A stretch of DNA of 27,721 nt from CAG-492 sp035388585 (GTDB taxonomy: Bacteria; Bacillota; Clostridia; TANB77; CAG-508). Positions 8,433 through 17,900 of the stretch are shown one piece after another; position 1 is the stretch's first letter; every line of letters starts with the position of its first letter. Position numbers and translations under genes: made by a program. The DNA lies in contig DAOOQE010000017.1 of assembly GCA_035388585.1 (NCBI GenBank), forward strand, positions 1 through 27,721, written 5' to 3'. The notes beneath the pieces were generated by a model. The model did no database searches, was not told the DNA's origin, and saw only the letters and a list, made by a program, of their open reading frames with translations.

Positions 8433-8548
8433 AAATTATTTTTAAAATTTGTCTCAGGCTCTCCCACCGATGCTGTAACAATGCTAACGCATTTAACAGC
8501 CTTCGGCGGTCCCCACGTCGCCTTCGCTTGATTTTAAAAATAGTTTCC
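8431..8548 (-). ncRNA. GC-rich fold-back element, copy A (candidate structured RNA or MITE-like element)
   Basis: A 118-bp island of high GC in AT-rich surroundings. The ends are complementary (GGAAATTATTTTTAAAA with TTTTAAAAATAGTTTCC). Inside, on the minus strand, CCGCCG can pair with CGGTGG, GCTGT with ACAGC, and AATGC with GCATT around a GTTA loop. It is highly similar to 14580-14698. Compared with that copy, paired bases change together both at the terminal stem and in the apical hairpin, which supports a conserved hairpin. The strand and whether it acts as RNA or DNA are unknown; here it would lie in the 3' UTR of the adhesin mRNA. Core sequence conserved between the copies includes ACGTGGGGACCGCCG. 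Confidence 0.6.
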
Positions 8549-8612
8549 TATTGAAGATTGAGATGTTGATATTTTTTTCAAAATATCAGAAATTATTTTT
8601 AAAATTTTTGTA

Positions 8613-11600
8613 TTATAATACGAATTTTTTGATTAAAACAACACCTGTTACAACTAATGCTATAGCTGAAGCAGCTAGTATAATATAAGTTGTATTAATT
8701 GTGTCACCTGTTCTTACAGATAATAGAACTGCAGCATCATCAATATCATCTTCACCAACCTTCATATTATCTGGTGTAGAGTCTATGTCTGGATTTCCAT
8801 AATCATTGAAATCTTCACTAATTTCAGCCACATTAACTATTAATCCTAAATTGTTTTCGCTATTTAGCCAAGTATAAACAATTTCTATAGTTTGAGGTGC
8901 TCCACCTACAGTTAAAAGAGTATCCACTAATTGAGTGGTTACAATTTTACCTTCTCCGGCATCTTGCCATAATGGGTTATCTTCTTGAATAAACTTCATT
9001 CCAGTTGGAACATAGTCTGTTATTTCTTTAGCATATCCATCTATTTGACCTTCGTTATATACTCTGATTTTATACTTAAATTTAACAACAGTATTTTCTA
9101 ATTTACTTTTTGGCAAATCAACTTTTACTACTGGTTCTAAATCAGTATATTCCCCAATTTTGTCTGGAGTCATTGCATATATTAATCTATGATCATATGG
9201 ATTTTGTAAGTCTTCTAAATTGTTTCCTGGTTCTGTTCTTTCAACACCATCTTCAACAATTATAGCTTCACTTACCCATTTTACTAAACTTAAATCAAAG
9301 AATTTTACTTTTATTTTTTCTCTATCTTGGTCATCTTCATTTTGACGCCATTCATTTGGAGTTGAATCTCTATCTTCAATTTCATCTCCATTTTTATCTG
9401 AATCTTTTGTTATTTGTGCATAATTAACAACTTCAAAATTAGCTTCTTCCATAGTACTTACGCTGCGAGTAACTTTAAACTGAATTCTAATTTCCTTAAA
9501 ATCAGGACCTTGTGCTATTTTTTCAGGAGTTGTTGGCTCAAATGCTTTTAACAAGTTAGGATTTTCTGTTTCTCCAACAGCCATTCTAGCCTCACCTTGT
9601 TCTTTTGATAAATAATCTGTTACTATATAATCAGCTTCTTTAACATCAGTTGTTACAACACATTTCTTAAATTCTGTTTCTCCTGATTGTACATTTTTAT
9701 CTATGTCTTTTACTACTGTTCCTGATGGTAATTGAGCTATTTCTTCTGGTGTAACTTCTTTATACATTACCCATCTATATGTATTATTTATACTTCCATC
9801 ACCTGAAGAATATGGCACAAATTCTAATCCTTCTGGAACATCATCAACTATTTCTGTTGCAAATGCATCTGCTCCACCTTCATTATATATTCTTAAATTA
9901 TAAGTTACTATATCATTTGTATTAACTTCAACAGCTGGAAGAGCTCCAAAAGTAGGAGTGTATTGATACCCATCTCCGTCTGTAATAGTTGGATTTTGAA
10001 CAAATCTAGGTTCTCTTCCTGGTACATTTACAGTATTAGTTCCTGTGGTAACTTGTGTTATAAATTTATCTAATGCCAAATCATATTCCACTTTTTTATT
10101 TGGTATAGTTAGAAGTATTTCTCCAGTTGCTGGTGAATATTGAATTACCAATTCAACAGATGTTCCATCCTCTAATTGAACAGTTTTAGATGTAACACTT
10201 CCACCTGTAAAACAAGCATGTATCATTCTAAATCCATAGTTAGTTTTGTATTTATAAACTGAAACATCAATTGGTTGTCTTATTGCAACATAATCATTAT
10301 CAATTCTAATTTCTGTAATAGAAAATCTATCAATAACATGAACATTTGAATCATCAATAACTTGTGTTGCTATTGGTAAAAATCCGTTTGCATCTGTATT
10401 ATTTTGTATATCTAAAACTGAACCATTTTGAGATACAGTAAATCCTACATCTGGCAAGCCTTGTCCTTCTAAATCTACTTTTCTTATTCTAAAAGAGTAT
10501 TGTCCTGGTTGAATTACAGGATTTGGTATTGTTAATTCTATAACAACCATTCCATTTACTATTTTACTTGGGTCTATTTGTAATACTCCAGTTACAGTTC
10601 TTCCATTTTCTAAAACTAGTTCTTTTTCTTGTGTTGTAATTGAACCTATTGCTTGAATATCTATTGTATTTTCCATAGAAAAACCAACTTTTGTTACTTG
10701 ATATTTTCCGCCAACTATATCAACATAAGAATATAATGTTACAGGGTCTCTAAGTAATACAAATTCGTCTGCTCCTGAATCTATTTCTCTAATTGTATTA
10801 GACATCCAACCTCTATAATCTATTTGATATGTACATCCATTATCACCATTTGCAATACCATTTACATTTGTAACAACTTCTGCTCCATTATCAATAGTAA
10901 ATACTGTATCTGCAACAGGTGCACTTTGAACTGTGTCTTCAACTTTAATTATATTCAATCTGAATAATCCTGAAATTCTTTTATTTTGAACTTTTATTGT
11001 TAATTGATTTCCATCAGCAACTATTCTAACATTTCCAGTTGTACCGTCCTCTAATAGGTAGTCAGCATTTGTTACAGCTCCACCAACACCTACAAATGTT
11101 AGCCAATCAGATTCATTATGAACTAATGTATAATCTGTTTGTCCTTGTAATGTATAAACAATATTTCCTAAAGAATCAAATGTATAAAATAAATCTATAG
11201 GATTTGCTACCGAAATGTATTTTCCTAATTCATCTTGTATTTCTGAAATTCTAACCCTATGAACATTTTGGAAATCATATTCTGATGCATCAATTGTTGT
11301 ATTAGGCAATATATCAACATATCCAAAAACATTACTTGTTTTTTGTTCAACTGGTTCAGAATCTACTTGTATATCAAATCCAATTCCTTCTACAAAATAT
11401 CCATTCATATCTATTTTATGAAGTCTTATTTCAGTTGAAGATTCTTTAACAATTATACTTTCAAAATCATCATCATCTTCTACACCTCTAACATATTCAT
11501 GATACTGTGGTGCATATGATTCTAATACTTTTTCAGCAACTGAATTTATTAGTAAATGATCATTTAATTTAAATCTTCCTATATCTATCCATAAATATGC

Positions 11601-14186
11601 AATATAGAAATAATCGTGAAACATAAAATCATCTAAATTTGCTTCTAATTTAACAATGTCAAGAGCTGTAAGTGTTTCTAAAGAAACTGATGAATCTCTA
11701 TCTAAAATCACATCACTTGGTTCATTTTTTTCATTTGTAATATTTACTTCTGTATTATCATCTGTAAAATATCTGTATGCGCCAATTGATGCCGTATTTA
11801 TTAAAGTGGTATTAACTGCTGCAGTATCTTCAACTTCGCAAACCACAACAACTTCTTGATAATATTGGCTTTCTCCAAGTAGTGCCTCGGCAACATATCT
11901 TAATGTATTTGGAATCCCTTTTCCAGCAATATTAGTTTTATCTGTACTATCTATAGAGTTAATTGAAAGTACGTTTCCACCATCTCTTTGTGTTTGATTT
12001 GTTGCAAAATTATTCCAATTTTCTCCATCAATTGTACTTGTATTCCAATTAATCCAATTGTTTCCTGCAGTTGTATTTGCAGCAATTGTATCTGCTGCTA
12101 ATATTTTTACTCCGCTTGGTAATGAGTCTAAAATGTTTGTTGCACAAGCTCTATAATCATTTCCAATTGCTTCATTATAAACTCTAATTTTATATGTTAT
12201 TTTATCTTGTTTTTTTACTGTTACAGTATCTTTTCTATGAATATATTCCATAGTAGAATTTCCTTGTGCATAATGTCTTAATTGAAATGTTGCAGTTCTT
12301 GTATCAACATCTTCCATTCCAAATAATTTAGGTTCTCTTGAATTATCAAAATTTTCAATATTTGAATTAATTGATTCTACTTTTGATATAAATTTTCTTA
12401 ATGCTAAATCAACTTCTGGTTGAACTAATACTATTTGCTCAAAATCATCATCATCTTCAAAATTATATTTTGTTCCTCTTAAATAATCAACTTTATATAA
12501 ATTAGTATATGAGCTTAGGTTTTGTACTTTTGTATTAAAATCATCTGTTGTTTGGCTTGGAATTGTTAAATCTGGTGATAAATTACCTGGAGTCGAATCT
12601 ATATCTACATATGTTCCATTAGTTGCAACACTTATTTCCGCAAAATTTCTTAATGTTAACTCTTGTGTTCCAGTTAAACTTTCATTAACATTTAATTTTA
12701 CATCTATAAAGTTATAAGATATTGTATTTGTTGTTGGATTATATGCATTTAATGTATTCATTAATGCAGATGTATTAATTATTATTTTATTGTATTCATT
12801 TCCAGCATCATCTCTATATACATTATTATCTCTTGTACAAATTCCTTGTCCATAAGGGTCTGTATTACCTGATATTTCAGCAACTTCCATTGATGTTGGT
12901 ATATAATCTATTAATTGTTGAGCATATGCATTAACACTTCCTTCATTAAATACATATAATCTATATGTTATGTTAGAATTATTATTTACTTTTAATTTAT
13001 CTTTGTCTACATTATATATTGCATAATTTGCTCCATTATTTAATGGTGCAGTATCTACATCTATAGTTGGATTAAATCTATCTAAAGGAATACTTCTAGA
13101 TGTTTGTCCATCTAAATAATCATATTTAACAATGCTTTTTACAAGTGCTAAATCCATTATATTATTTGTTTGTGAACCATTTGCTGATGTATGTACAAAA
13201 GCTTTACGAACTGCTAATAAATATTGGCTGTATCCACCATTTGTTAAAACATATCCTTCAGATGTTATTGCTTTTTTGCACTGCACAGTAATTGTGTTTG
13301 TTGTTCCTCCTGTTGTATATAATACACCTTCTGGAGCAACTATATTAAATGTTACAGAATTAACTGTTGTAGCTAAAACTACAACTTGAATGTCTTCTCT
13401 TGTAACTCCATTTATTTCTACTACTAAATCCTCTTTAACAACAGAGGTTAATCCACTTATTTTGAAACTACCTAAAGTTCTAGTGGTAGTATCAATAGCA
13501 AAATTTGGTTGTTTTTCTATATTTACACTAGATACTTGGTGAGTATATGTATTATTTGCAACAGCTAAAGCTTTTAATCCTGTAACAAAATTTTGTGCAT
13601 CTACATTATTATATATTGTTGCATAATTATATGAACTATAAGTATTACGACATAATTGCCAGTAGACACAGTTTTGTGCTGCAACTATTTGAGCTGGTGT
13701 TAATCTGCCAAGTGCTGCTGCTGCTTCAGTATGTCCAGCACCTGTTAATAATTGTTGTAAATTGCTTTTCTCATAATTTACTAATATATTATTATATACT
13801 GCATCATATTCTCTTCTTGGAACTGTAGCTATTCCATGATCTACAAGCCACATTGCTGAATGCCAATTTCCTACGCTAGTAAAACGAGATTGTGCTTGTG
13901 GATCATAAATACTTATTCTATTAAAGTTTGTATAATAGCGGGTTGATAAACTTCCTCCACCATCAATACAAAAGCCTGTAAATCCATTTTGATCTACAAG
14001 TACATCAAAGTATCTATCTATTATATAGTTGTTATCATTTCTTGCGATTCTGATATTCCAATTCTCTCTTACTATTCCAGCCCATCCATTTGACTGTTTA
14101 GCAATTCCTATCATGGTTAGTAACGCAAGTATTGATACTACTACTAACAAGATTACTTTTTTGATTTTTCTTGTTTTACTTAACAT
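8613..14186 (-). CDS. Giant Cys-Gln thioester surface adhesin (1857 aa) with DUF11/SpaA-like stalk
   Basis: A cell-surface protein expected to attach covalently to a target through an internal thioester. Signal peptide: residues about 1-30. Head: about 55-215, with the thioester pair FCID (Cys73) and AQNCVYW (Gln171, Trp five residues later), matching the [YFL]C and Q-x-x-hydrophobic-hydrophobic-W signatures of thioester domains. Stalk: DUF11-like repeats with a T-Y-x-[IL]-x-[VI]-[YF]-N-E core near 407, 664, about 1410 and about 1715, alternating with SpaA/prealbumin-like domains (from about 918, 1074 and later). Acidic linkers DDDDFE occur near 578 and 903. C-terminus: SVRTG at 1823-1827, then a membrane helix and KKFVL, a sortase-type tail without LPXTG. 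The start has AAAGGAGG; a promoter lies about 115 nt upstream. The neighbouring 1788-aa protein shares its stalk end but not its head. Confidence 0.9.
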   Translation of the reverse strand: MLSKTRKIKKVILLVVVSILALLTMIGIAKQSNGWAGIVRENWNIRIARNDNNYIIDRYFDVLVDQNGFTGFCIDGGGSLSTRYYTNFNRISIYDPQAQSRFTSVGNWHSAMWLVDHGIATVPRREYDAVYNNILVNYEKSNLQQLLTGAGHTEAAAALGRLTPAQIVAAQNCVYWQLCRNTYSSYNYATIYNNVDAQNFVTGLKALAVANNTYTHQVSSVNIEKQPNFAIDTTTRTLGSFKISGLTSVVKEDLVVEINGVTREDIQVVVLATTVNSVTFNIVAPEGVLYTTGGTTNTITVQCKKAITSEGYVLTNGGYSQYLLAVRKAFVHTSANGSQTNNIMDLALVKSIVKYDYLDGQTSRSIPLDRFNPTIDVDTAPLNNGANYAIYNVDKDKLKVNNNSNITYRLYVFNEGSVNAYAQQLIDYIPTSMEVAEISGNTDPYGQGICTRDNNVYRDDAGNEYNKIIINTSALMNTLNAYNPTTNTISYNFIDVKLNVNESLTGTQELTLRNFAEISVATNGTYVDIDSTPGNLSPDLTIPSQTTDDFNTKVQNLSSYTNLYKVDYLRGTKYNFEDDDDFEQIVLVQPEVDLALRKFISKVESINSNIENFDNSREPKLFGMEDVDTRTATFQLRHYAQGNSTMEYIHRKDTVTVKKQDKITYKIRVYNEAIGNDYRACATNILDSLPSGVKILAADTIAANTTAGNNWINWNTSTIDGENWNNFATNQTQRDGGNVLSINSIDSTDKTNIAGKGIPNTLRYVAEALLGESQYYQEVVVVCEVEDTAAVNTTLINTASIGAYRYFTDDNTEVNITNEKNEPSDVILDRDSSVSLETLTALDIVKLEANLDDFMFHDYFYIAYLWIDIGRFKLNDHLLINSVAEKVLESYAPQYHEYVRGVEDDDDFESIIVKESSTEIRLHKIDMNGYFVEGIGFDIQVDSEPVEQKTSNVFGYVDILPNTTIDASEYDFQNVHRVRISEIQDELGKYISVANPIDLFYTFDSLGNIVYTLQGQTDYTLVHNESDWLTFVGVGGAVTNADYLLEDGTTGNVRIVADGNQLTIKVQNKRISGLFRLNIIKVEDTVQSAPVADTVFTIDNGAEVVTNVNGIANGDNGCTYQIDYRGWMSNTIREIDSGADEFVLLRDPVTLYSYVDIVGGKYQVTKVGFSMENTIDIQAIGSITTQEKELVLENGRTVTGVLQIDPSKIVNGMVVIELTIPNPVIQPGQYSFRIRKVDLEGQGLPDVGFTVSQNGSVLDIQNNTDANGFLPIATQVIDDSNVHVIDRFSITEIRIDNDYVAIRQPIDVSVYKYKTNYGFRMIHACFTGGSVTSKTVQLEDGTSVELVIQYSPATGEILLTIPNKKVEYDLALDKFITQVTTGTNTVNVPGREPRFVQNPTITDGDGYQYTPTFGALPAVEVNTNDIVTYNLRIYNEGGADAFATEIVDDVPEGLEFVPYSSGDGSINNTYRWVMYKEVTPEEIAQLPSGTVVKDIDKNVQSGETEFKKCVVTTDVKEADYIVTDYLSKEQGEARMAVGETENPNLLKAFEPTTPEKIAQGPDFKEIRIQFKVTRSVSTMEEANFEVVNYAQITKDSDKNGDEIEDRDSTPNEWRQNEDDQDREKIKVKFFDLSLVKWVSEAIIVEDGVERTEPGNNLEDLQNPYDHRLIYAMTPDKIGEYTDLEPVVKVDLPKSKLENTVVKFKYKIRVYNEGQIDGYAKEITDYVPTGMKFIQEDNPLWQDAGEGKIVTTQLVDTLLTVGGAPQTIEIVYTWLNSENNLGLIVNVAEISEDFNDYGNPDIDSTPDNMKVGEDDIDDAAVLLSVRTGDTINTTYIILAASAIALVVTGVVLIKKFVL

Positions 14187-14301
14187 ATTTTCCTCCTTTT
14201 GACGTTTGCTCTTTTTGTTTTTTGCTTTTTTGTATTGTTATTTTGTTTGCAATTTTCTGCTTTTTTTCTAACGTCGTTTTGTTTTTCTTATATTCTATTT
14301 C

Positions 14302-14329
14302 ATTTTAGCATTTTATTAGTATGTGTCAA
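14302..14329 (-). promoter_or_regulatory. Promoter of the 1857-aa adhesin gene
   Basis: On the minus strand: TTGACA (14324-14329), 16-nt spacer, TAAAAT (14302-14307) preceded by TG one base upstream (extended -10). The leader is about 110 nt, A-rich, and ends in AAAGGAGGAAAAT before the ATG. In it GACGTT and AACGTC (the latter next to the Shine-Dalgarno) could pair over a long loop. Confidence 0.75.
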
Positions 14330-14520
14330 TATAAGTTTTTTTGTTGTTTTATAGATTTATTTTTGGTAATATTTACGGAAATTATGGGTTTATGTGTGTT
14401 TTTTTGGTTTATTACATTTTTATAACATTTTTTGGCGAATTTTTGAGATTATGAGCGGAGTTAATTGGTTTGGATTTTTTTAATTCTAGATTAGGGGCTG
14501 ACACAGTGGTTTTATTTTGG

Positions 14521-14594
14521 CTATGGCTAGCGTACCGCAATTGGGGAATTATTTTTTCTATGGTTACCGTCCTGCAATCGGGGAATTATTTTTA
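14521..14594. repeat. Tandem pair of 37-bp repeats overlapping fold-back element B
   Basis: Copies at 14521-14557 and 14558-14594, about 31 of 37 bases identical. Both contain GGGGAATTATTTTT, the left end of the element that starts at 14580. The first copy is thus a solo element end beside the complete element. The rest of the intergenic region 14330-14520 is T-rich and I see nothing else in it. Confidence 0.75.
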
Positions 14595-14698
14595 AATCTT
14601 GCTCAGGCTCTCCCACCGATGCTGTAACAGTGCTTTCGCACTTAACAGCCTCCGGCGGTCCCCACGTCGCCGTCGCTTGATTTTAAAAATAGTTCCCC
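14580..14698 (-). ncRNA. GC-rich fold-back element, copy B (candidate structured RNA or MITE-like element)
   Basis: A second 119-bp copy of the element at 8431-8548. Ends GGGGAATTATTTTTAAA and TTTTAAAAATAGTTCCCC are complementary over almost 20 bp. The apical hairpin on the minus strand is AGTGC-GAAA-GCACT, with a GNRA tetraloop; copy A has AATGC-GTTA-GCATT, a compensatory G-C for A-T change. The terminal stem also changes in concert (GGGG/CCCC here, GGAA/TTCC in A). It lies between the terminator of the 1788-aa adhesin gene and the promoter of the 1857-aa adhesin gene, about 250 nt after the former's stop codon. Confidence 0.65.
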
Positions 14699-14816
14699 TG
14701 CGCGGACTAAATAGAGTAATTTAATAGTTTTCTTTACTTATTTCTGTATAAATTAAAAATTTTTATTATATTTTGTCAAATTATATTAAGTTTGTTACTA
14801 GGAAAATATATAGAAA

Positions 14817-14845
14817 AAAGAACTCCGTGTTATAGTTTATCCAGG
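14817..14845. repeat. Degenerate half copy of the neighbouring terminator
   Basis: AAGAACTCCGTGTTATAGTT and following bases match the left arm and loop of the terminator at 14887-14917 with a few changes, but there is no matching right arm. The same arrangement (decayed copy beyond an intact terminator) occurs at 8218-8257. Confidence 0.6.
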
Positions 14846-14886
14846 CAGTTTATTCTGTAAGACAAGATATCACTGTCATGAAAAAA

Positions 14887-14917
14887 ACTCCTTGTTAGAG
14901 TTTATCTAACAAGGAGT
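14887..14917 (-). terminator. Intrinsic terminator of the 1788-aa adhesin gene
   Basis: A perfect 13-bp inverted repeat (14887-14899 with 14905-14917) around a 5-nt loop, followed on the minus strand by a run of seven T. It starts about 36 nt after the stop codon at 14953. Confidence 0.93.
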
Positions 14918-14952
14918 TCTTTCTTAATAAAGTAGTTGTTTTATTTTTTTAA

Positions 14953-17900
14953 TTATAGTACGAATTTTTTAATTGATATTGCTCCTGCTGCTATTATTAT
15001 TGTAAATGCTGCTGCTACTATAATATATGTGATGTTTATTGAATCTCCTGTTCTAATAGATATTAAAACTGGTGCATCATCTATGTCATCTTCGTTTTCT
15101 ATAAAGTTGTTTGGTGTTGAGTCTATATCTGGTGTTTCAAATTCGTTGTAATCTTTACTAATTTCTGCTGTATTCACTAATAATCCTAGGTTGTTTTCTC
15201 CATTTATCCATGTGTATATTATTTCAACTGTTTCTGGTTCTCCACCTACTTTTAGTAGTTTATTTTCTAATTGATTTGTTACAACTTTTCCATTTCCAGC
15301 GTCTTTCCATAATGGATTGTCTTCTTGTACAAATTTCATATTTTTTGGTGTATAATCTGTAATTTCTTTAACATATCCATCAATTTGGCCTTCATTATAT
15401 ACTCTTATTTTGTATTTAAATTTAACAACTATACTTGCTAATTTATTTTTTGGTATATCTACTTTAACAACTGGTTCTAAGTCTGTATATTTTGATATTT
15501 TGTCTGGGTGTAATTTGTAAATTAGTCTGTGATCATATTGATTTTTTAGATCTTCTATATTATTTCCTGGCTCTATTCTTTCAATACCATCTTCTATTAT
15601 GATTGCTTCATTTACCCATTTTACAAGACTTAAATCAAAATATCTAACCTTTATTTTTTCTAAATCTTGATCATCTTCACCTTCATTCCATACATTTGGT
15701 TTAGAATCTATATCTTCAGCTTCTTCATTATATTTATCTTTGTCATCTGTTATTTGAGCAAGATTTATAATTATTCTGTTAGATGTAGAAGGCTCTACAA
15801 CTTTAAATTGAACTTTTACATCTCTGTAATCTGGTTCATCCATAGTGTTTGGATTGAATGGTTTTAAAAGATTTACATTATATGGCAATTTTGTGTTTTG
15901 ATCTAACGTATCTGTATTTGTCATTTTTTTACCATTCTCAAATGATAAATAATTTGTTACTATATAATCTGCTTCTGCTGGATTTGTTGTAATAATACAT
16001 TTTTTCTTTTCAACAGAATTTCCTGTAGTTTTTCCATCAAGTTCTTTAATTTCAGTTCCTTCTGGTAAAGTTAGTATTTCTTGTTGTGTTAGAATTTTGT
16101 ACATTGTCCATTTATATTTATCATTTATACTTCCGTCATCTTGAATATATGGAACAAATTCTAAGCCTTCTGGTATATCATCTAATACTTCTGATGCGTA
16201 TCCGTAAGCGTTTCCTTCGTTGAAAATTCTTAATGTATATGTAACAATATTTTTTGTATCAACTACAACTGGTTCTTTTGTATGTTCATAAACATATTTT
16301 CCATCTGCATTGATTTTGAATACAGGATATCTATTTGTAATATCTGTTGTTTTAGAATTGTCTGTTACTCCTATTATGAATTTTCTTAATGCTAAGTCAA
16401 ACTTTTTGATTTCTTCTAGGTTTGGAATAGTTATGTTAATAAATCCGTCATTATTTAGTATGGCTGAAACTTCAACTGTTCTTCCATCTAAAAGTTCAAC
16501 TGTTTTTGTAATTCTTGTTCCAAAAACATATTTTATATCTTTTATTTCTTCAATGTTATCATTAAAGAAATATATTCCATTTGCTCTAAATGTTCCACCA
16601 ACTATTTCTTTAGTTATTGCAAAAGAAATTGGATTTTTTAATTTAATATATTCATTAATTCCTAAGTTGATTTCATTAATTGTATATGAATCTATTTCTG
16701 TATTTTCAATTTGAGTTGTTATAGTATTAGTTAATCCGTTTGAATCTGTAGCTGTAAATGCTGTTTGACCAACTTTTCCATTTATTTTTGTGTTTAAACT
16801 AAATGTAACATTTTCTAATTTCATATTTGGATTTTTGGCATCTGTTTTTTGTATTTGTAAATTGTATTGTCCTAATAATTTCTTTATTTTAATATTTTCA
16901 AAATCTGTATCATCTTGGTCCCCAGAATCTTTTGTTCCTTTTCCTTCAACCCCTGGGTAATATCCCATATGATCATCATTTATTCCATATTTATAATCTG
17001 TATAAAAACTTGCAAGATTTAATAATATAGATTTTTCTGTATTATTATTTGTACCAATTAACAAACTGTCTGGAACTGAATCTCTGTCTGCAATTTGAAC
17101 CATTTCACCTTGTGAATTTATTGCAGTTTGTTTAGTTATTTCTGCTCTGTTTGTTAATATTTTAGATTCTTCATAACCAGTTACTTTGCAAATTAAAGCA
17201 ACTTCTTGGTACCATTGGTCACTTATTTCATCATATTTTTTATTTTCTGTTGCTTGAGCTATTTTTTTAATAGAATTTGTTGGTAATATTTTATTTCCAG
17301 CATACGTAATTTTTATTGCATTTAATTCTGTATCAACTGTAGCCGTATAATCCAAATAACCTTCTGCTAATTTCACAAATTCTACACCTTGTGGTAAATA
17401 ATCTATAATTTCAGTTGCTCTACCATTATAGTCTGCTATTCCGCCTTCATTGTAGATTCTTAATTTGTAAGTTATTTCATCTTGAGGATATACTTCAATA
17501 GCTTCTTTTCCGTGGAAATATAACGCAGTTCCTTTTGTAGCTCTTATAGCCTCAGACAAAATATTAATTTTTGGAACTCTTGTAACAAAAGCATCATAAG
17601 AATTTAAATCAACTCCATTTACAATGCTATTTCCATTAACTGCTGATATATATTTTCTTAAAGCTAAATCGAATTCTTTGTCTATTATTATTAATTGCTC
17701 AAAATCATCATCATCTTCAACATCATATTCTGTTTTATTCATCCAAGTTTTTGTTAATTGTGTTTCTATTCTTTTCTCATATTCTAAAATTGATTCATTA
17801 GTTTGAGTTTTATTTAATTGTATATTTATTGAATTTTCATATGAATCTCTGTCAACTATTGGTTTTCCATTTTCGTCTGCAATTGCTTCAACAAATTCTG

